Below, piece after piece: positions 60,506 through 64,000 of a stretch of DNA of 64,000 nt. This DNA comes from Streptomyces fradiae (lineage in GTDB: Bacteria > Actinomycetota > Actinomycetes > Streptomycetales > Streptomycetaceae), in contig NZ_CP065958.1 in assembly GCF_041270065.1 (NCBI RefSeq), positions 1,488,001 through 1,552,000 on the forward strand, in the 5' to 3' direction. A program made the position numbers and the translations under genes. The notes under the pieces were generated by a model. That model did not search any database and was not told where the DNA came from. It saw only the letters and a list, made by a program, of their open reading frames with translations. Position 1 is the first letter of the stretch; every line of letters starts with the position of its first letter.

Positions 60506-60523
60506 GCTGAGCAAGCGCTTAGC
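60506..60523. promoter_or_regulatory. TetR operator upstream of its own gene
   Basis: GCTGAGCAAGCGCTTAGC: 7-bp arms with one mismatch; core shared with 59255-59270. Confidence 0.7.
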
Positions 60524-60544
60524 GGTTGGCCGATTCGTCGCCGG

Positions 60545-60832
60545 TCAGAGCTTCTGGAAGGGGTCGTGCTCGGCGAGCAGCTTCTCCAGGCGGGCCTGGT
60601 CGACCCGGCTGACGATCTGACCCGCCTCCTGCCGGTCGCGGACGACCTTGGCGAGGGTGAAGGCGGAGGTGGTGAGGTAGAGGACGGAGATGGCGAGGAA
60701 GGCCCGCACCCAGGCGCTGGCGTCGAGCTGGTAGACGCCGATGGCCACGGCGGCCAGGGCGAGGCCGAAGGAGATGACGGCCTGCGCGTAGTAGGCGGCG
60801 GTGTTCTGCTGCTTGACCGGTGTGTCGCTCAT
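60545..60832 (-). CDS. YiaA/YiaB-type small membrane protein
   Basis: 95 aa. Two hydrophobic helices (AAYYAQAVISFGLALAAVAI and WVRAFLAISVLYLTTSAFTL) with the YiaA/YiaB domain layout, then a soluble basic and acidic tail (AKVVRDRQEAG, LEKLLAEHDPFQKL). Family function unknown. It lies between the TetR and acyl-CoA dehydrogenase genes in the same direction, with gaps of about 85 bp on each side. No Shine-Dalgarno; GATCCT lies 7 nt before the ATG, a weak leaderless -10. Confidence 0.85.
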   Translation of the reverse strand: MSDTPVKQQNTAAYYAQAVISFGLALAAVAIGVYQLDASAWVRAFLAISVLYLTTSAFTLAKVVRDRQEAGQIVSRVDQARLEKLLAEHDPFQKL

Positions 60833-60917
60833 GCCGGACAGGATCGGGCGGATGTGGCCCGCGCCACATCCGCCCGGATACTCACGCACCCCGCCCGGGT
60901 ACTCAGGTTCGGCAGGC

Positions 60918-62066
60918 TCAGAAGGCGGAGACTCCGGTGAGCGCGCGTCCGATGATGAGCTTCTGGATCTGGCTGGTGCCCTCGTAGAGGGTCATCACGC
61001 GGGCGTCGCGGAGCAGCTTGCCGACCGGGTACTCGTCGATGTAGCCGTAGCCGCCGAAGACCTGGAGGGCGTTGTTCGCCGAGCGGACGGCGGCCTCGGA
61101 GGCGTACAGCTTGGCCTTGGAGGCGGCGGTGGCGAAGTCCTGGCCGCGGTCGACGAGGTCGGCGACCCGCCAGGTCAGCAGCCGGGCGGCGTCGACGTCC
61201 ACGGCGATGTCGCTGATGAGTTCCTGGACGAGCTGGTACGAGGCGATGGGCTTGCCGAACTGCTCGCGCTCCCCGGCGTAGCGGACGGCCGCGTCGAGGG
61301 CGGCCTGCGCGATGCCGACGCAGCCGGCGGCGACCGACATCCGGCCCTTGGCGAGGGCGGACATGGCGACGGAGAAGCCCTTGCCCTCGGGGCCCAGCAT
61401 GGCGCTCGCCGGGACGCGGACGCCCTCCAGGACGAGTTCGGCGGTGGCCTGGCCGCGCAGGCCGAGCTTGCCGTGCACGGGGCGGCGGGTGAGGCCGGGG
61501 GTGTCGGTGGGGACGAGGAAGGCGGAGACGCCGCGGTGGCCGGGGCCGCCGGTGCGGGCGAAGAGCAGCACCACGTCGGCCCAGGTGCCGTTGGTGATGA
61601 ACATCTTGGTGCCGTCGATGACGTAGGTGTCGCCGTCGCGGACCGCCCGGGTGGCGAGGTTGCCGGCGTCGGAGCCGGTGCCGGGCTCGGTGAGGCCGAA
61701 GCAGCCGATGGCCTCGCCGGAGGCGAGCCGGGGCAGCCAGGCGCGCTTCTGCGCCTCGTCGCCCCAGGCGGCGACGGTCTTGGCGACCAGGCCGAGCGAG
61801 ACGGAGACGATGCCGCGGACCGAGGAGTCGCCGCGGCCCAGCTCCTCGGTGACCAGGCAGTAGGCGAGGTGGTCGCCGCCGGAGCCGCCGTACTCCTCGG
61901 GGATGGTCAGGCCGAGGAAGCCGACGGCGCCGAGCTTCTTCACGATGCCCCGGTCCACCTCCTCGGCGCGGTCCCAGGCGACGGCGTGCGGGGCGACCTC
62001 GCGGGCGACGAAGTCCTCGGCGAGCCGGCGTACGGCCTCCTGCTCCTCGCTGAGCTCCAGATTCAT
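60918..62066 (-). CDS. Acyl-CoA dehydrogenase
   Basis: 382 aa, the usual bacterial ACAD length. N-terminal LELSEEQEAVRRLAEDFVAR, FAD/substrate middle domain GCFGLTEPGTGSDAGNLATR and GTKMFITNGTWADV, C-terminal YAGEREQFGKPIASYQLVQE and QVFGGYGYIDEYPVGKLLRD. The catalytic Glu is in TLYEGTSQIQKLIIGR near residue 365. It oxidises a fatty or branched acyl-CoA to the 2-enoyl-CoA with electrons to ETF; it resembles short/branched-chain enzymes. The MaoC hydratase nearby could act on its product. Divergent from another TetR gene, which may control it. Confidence 0.93.
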   Translation of the reverse strand: MNLELSEEQEAVRRLAEDFVAREVAPHAVAWDRAEEVDRGIVKKLGAVGFLGLTIPEEYGGSGGDHLAYCLVTEELGRGDSSVRGIVSVSLGLVAKTVAAWGDEAQKRAWLPRLASGEAIGCFGLTEPGTGSDAGNLATRAVRDGDTYVIDGTKMFITNGTWADVVLLFARTGGPGHRGVSAFLVPTDTPGLTRRPVHGKLGLRGQATAELVLEGVRVPASAMLGPEGKGFSVAMSALAKGRMSVAAGCVGIAQAALDAAVRYAGEREQFGKPIASYQLVQELISDIAVDVDAARLLTWRVADLVDRGQDFATAASKAKLYASEAAVRSANNALQVFGGYGYIDEYPVGKLLRDARVMTLYEGTSQIQKLIIGRALTGVSAF

Positions 62067-62136
62067 GGCGTCACCCCATCGGTCGGGTCGGGTCGGGTCC
62101 GGGCTGGGCCGGGGCCGGTCGCGGCCGGTCGCCCGA

Positions 62137-62160
62137 GTTTAATTACCACTGCTAGTTTTC
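62137..62160. promoter_or_regulatory. AT-rich control region between ACAD and TetR
   Basis: GTTTAATTACCACTGCTAGT and the following TTTTC stand out as AT-rich in the divergent gap and suggest an operator, but no clean palindrome is seen. The adjoining bases 62085-62130 are a degenerate GGTCGGGTC/GGCCGGTCGC repeat. Confidence 0.35.
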
Positions 62161-62171
62161 TTGGCCCCGCC

Positions 62172-62177
62172 TACTAT
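62172..62177 (+). promoter_or_regulatory. Leaderless -10 for the TetR gene at 62185
   Basis: TACTAT, 7 nt, ATG; no Shine-Dalgarno. Confidence 0.5.
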
Positions 62178-62184
62178 GTGCGCC

Positions 62185-62862
62185 ATGGCCCGACCGCGCA
62201 AGCCCCTGCTCAGCCGAGACCGCATCGTCGCAACGGCGGGCACGCTCGTGGACGCCGAGGGCCTGGCCGCGCTCTCCACCCGGCGGCTCGCGGCCGAACT
62301 CGGCGTCAGCGGCCCCTCCCTCTACAACCACTTCCGCACCAAGGACGAGATCCTGGACGCGGTCGCGGACACGGTCAGCGCGAAAGTCGATCTGTCGATG
62401 TTCGCGCCGGGCGACCCGCGTGACTGGCGCACCGCGCTGCACGACTGGGCGGTCTCCTACCGCGCGGCCCTGACCGACCACCCGAACCTGGTCCCCCTGC
62501 TCGCCCAGGGCCCCGGCCGCCGCCCGGCCGGCCTCAAGGTCGCGGACGCGGTCTTCGGCGCGATGGTCCGGGCCGGCTGGCCACCCGCCCAGGCCACCCG
62601 CATCGGCGCCCTCATGCGCTACTTCATCACCGGCTCCGCCCTCGGCTCCTTCGCCCGCGGCTTCGTGAACGACGAGGACGCCTACGACCCCGCCGACTAC
62701 CCTCACCTGGGACAGGCCCACCTGCTCGCGGAGCGCGGCGAACAGGTCGACGAGGGGGCGTTCGAGACGGGCCTGCGGGCGCTCCTCGACGGGCTGGCGA
62801 TGCAGTACGAGGCGGGGGTACGGGGGACATGGCCGAAGCAGGACTCGGCGAACGGCTCATAG
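62185..62862 (+). CDS. TetR-family regulator
   Basis: 225 aa. N-terminal basic MARPRKPLLSRDRIVATAG and TetR helix-turn-helix RRLAAELGVSGPSLYNHFRT near residue 35. The C-terminal domain is of the TetR_C type with WRTALHDWAVSYRAAL and IGALMRYFITGSALGSFARG. Divergent from the acyl-CoA dehydrogenase, so that gene is the likely target, with ligand acyl-CoA or a drug-like molecule unknown. Start by TACTAT-N7-ATG. Its 3' end overlaps the ankyrin-repeat gene by 34 bp, so they are probably co-transcribed. Confidence 0.9.
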   Translation: MARPRKPLLSRDRIVATAGTLVDAEGLAALSTRRLAAELGVSGPSLYNHFRTKDEILDAVADTVSAKVDLSMFAPGDPRDWRTALHDWAVSYRAALTDHPNLVPLLAQGPGRRPAGLKVADAVFGAMVRAGWPPAQATRIGALMRYFITGSALGSFARGFVNDEDAYDPADYPHLGQAHLLAERGEQVDEGAFETGLRALLDGLAMQYEAGVRGTWPKQDSANGS

Positions 62863-64000
62863 CGGCGGTACGGGCGGGCGGCGCGGAGGAGGCCCGCCGG
62901 CTCCTGGAGGCGGGCGCCGACCCGGACACGGCGGGCGAGGACGGGCTGCCGCTGCTGTGCGTGGCGGTCGCGGCGTACGACGCGGAGGCGGCCGGGGAAC
63001 TCGCGATGGGCGGCGCCGACCCGAACCGCCTGCTCCCCGACGGGTCGACCCCGCTGCTGCGGGCGATCGAGGGCGGCTCGGCCGCGGTCGTCTCGGCGAC
63101 GCTCGCCCACGACCCGGGCCCGCGGCTGCGCGGGCCCGCCGGGGACCGGGCCCTGGCCGCCGCGCGCAGCTGGTACGAGCGGAGCGGGACGGCGACCGGC
63201 GAGCGGACCCGGGTGCCGGACGACGAGTTCACGTACGTCGACGAACTCGTCCTGGACGGACGCACGGTGCGGGCCGGGCACGGCGCGATCCTCACCGAGC
63301 TGGAGTGGGGGCTGGGCATCCTCACGCCCGTCGAGGAGCTGGCGGACCGGGCGGTGAGGTATCCGGACTGGGAGCACGTGGACTGGTGGGCCGCTGTGCG
63401 CCTGCTCGGCCGACGGCGCAGCAGGGAGACCTGGTCGGCCGTCGCGGCGCTGCGCCGGCATCCCGACCCGGACCACCGGCGGTTCGCCGCCCATGCCCTG
63501 TGGTCCCTGACGCTCCTCGAGAACGGCAAGGTCCCGTCGTACGAGGCCGAGACGAGCGACCTCCTGGCGCGCTGGGCGACGGAGGAGACGGACGCGCGGG
63601 TGCTGGCGGCGGTGCTCCGCGCCTGGTCGGCCGAGCACGACCACCCGGACATGGTGGCGACCGGGCTGCGGTACACCGGCCACCCGGACGCGGGGGTCCG
63701 CGCGGCGGTGCCGGACTGCGTCGACGGAAGGCCGCTCGACCCGGGGGCGCGGGCGGCGCTCCTCGGGCTCGTCCGGGACCAGGACGGCGGGGTGCGCGGC
63801 GCCGCGGGCGCGGTCCTCGGCAGGAACCTCGACGGCTCGCCGGACGTCCGTCAGGCGCTGGTCCGCCTGGCCCGTGACCCTGAGGCCGAGGTGCGGTGGA
63901 TGGCCGCGGAGCGCCTCTCCGAGGGCGACGACCACGCGCCGGAGGTGGCCGACGCGCTCGCCGGGCTGCTGGACGAGGAGTTCCAACTGGTGCGGCTCAT
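62829..64000 (+). CDS. Ankyrin/HEAT-repeat protein, 3' end beyond the window
   Basis: At least 390 aa; no stop before the window end. The ATG lies inside the 3' end of the TetR gene. The N-terminal ~90 residues carry ankyrin-like repeats (EEARRLLEAGADPDTAGEDG; GGADPNRLLPDGSTPLLRAI). A linker (YERSGTATGERTRVPDDEFT) leads to a long HEAT-like helical region: VAALRRHPDPDHRRFAAHAL, VLAAVLRAWSAEHDHPDMVA, LLGLVRDQDGGVRGAAGAVL, LARDPEAEVRWMAAERLSEG. No catalytic motif, signal peptide or membrane segment. A protein-binding scaffold is likely; the partner is unknown. Confidence 0.82.
   Translation, partial: MAEAGLGERLIAAVRAGGAEEARRLLEAGADPDTAGEDGLPLLCVAVAAYDAEAAGELAMGGADPNRLLPDGSTPLLRAIEGGSAAVVSATLAHDPGPRLRGPAGDRALAAARSWYERSGTATGERTRVPDDEFTYVDELVLDGRTVRAGHGAILTELEWGLGILTPVEELADRAVRYPDWEHVDWWAAVRLLGRRRSRETWSAVAALRRHPDPDHRRFAAHALWSLTLLENGKVPSYEAETSDLLARWATEETDARVLAAVLRAWSAEHDHPDMVATGLRYTGHPDAGVRAAVPDCVDGRPLDPGARAALLGLVRDQDGGVRGAAGAVLGRNLDGSPDVRQALVRLARDPEAEVRWMAAERLSEGDDHAPEVADALAGLLDEEFQLVRL

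Overview
The window is high-GC actinobacterial DNA, almost certainly from a Streptomyces chromosome. Evidence: third codon positions are nearly all G or C; GTG starts are frequent; there is a chaplin pair (chpC/chpH), the mycothiol ligase mshC, a gylR-glpF-glpK-glpD glycerol locus followed by a PAC2/ParJ-type protein, and an F420-type LLM oxidoreductase. The order trmI, M50 protease, RecB-like nuclease, metH, gylR-glpFKD, parJ, mshC, chpC-chpH, gntR-gntK-gntP matches, from memory, the S. coelicolor SCO165x-SCO168x region. The left part is conserved core; the part right of about 40.6 kb looks more accessory-metabolic.

Layout. 0-8.7 kb: trmI with an intramembrane site-2 protease, a Cas4/AddB-like nuclease, an orphan NarL-type response regulator, two tandem oligopeptide-binding lipoproteins without permease, and a HAD phosphatase. 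8.8-18.8 kb: B12-dependent methionine synthase, divergent from the glycerol regulator gylR and the glpF-glpK-glpD operon, then the ParJ-like protein. 18.8-22.5 kb: a conserved block of mshC, a PI3/PI4-kinase-like protein, a DUF3090 zinc-ribbon protein and a histidine phosphatase. 22.6-30.1 kb: CorA-type transporter, ferritin-like protein, LLM oxidoreductase, and an aldo/keto reductase translationally coupled to a RecD2-like protein that has lost its Walker A motif. 30.1-33.1 kb: chaplins, an M20 peptidase and tRNA-Leu(GAG). 33.1-40.6 kb: pseudouridine synthase, a mycothiol-dependent formaldehyde dehydrogenase with its metallo-hydrolase partner, an amino-acid permease and the gluconate genes gntR, gntK, gntP.

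40.6-47.5 kb: a small steroid-type redox cluster (FAD 3-ketosteroid dehydrogenase-like, TetR, 3alpha/20beta-hydroxysteroid dehydrogenase-like), a Nudix hydrolase, two DUF202 membrane proteins, a metallo-hydrolase and a glucarate dehydratase. 47.6-53.1 kb: an acyl-CoA module (APH-type kinase, acyl-CoA dehydrogenase, TetR, acyl-CoA synthetase, SDR) whose two operons share an identical 18-bp element; the gene set resembles the ACAD11/LvaA route for 4-hydroxyacyl-CoAs. 53.2-58.7 kb: NamZ-type muramidase with a coding-like in-frame tail after its stop, an alpha/beta hydrolase, a zinc-ribbon protein coupled to a small BKACE enzyme, and a DraRnl (Rnl5)-type RNA ligase. 58.7-64 kb: SoxR, a MaoC hydratase and TetR sharing an operator, a YiaA/B-type membrane protein, an acyl-CoA dehydrogenase, another TetR, and an ankyrin/HEAT-repeat protein cut by the window end.

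A recurring signal is a TANNNT hexamer ending 6-7 nt before the start codon at about a dozen genes, as expected for leaderless transcripts. Starts were chosen by Shine-Dalgarno position or by this pattern. All functions are inferred by reading the sequence; no searches were run.
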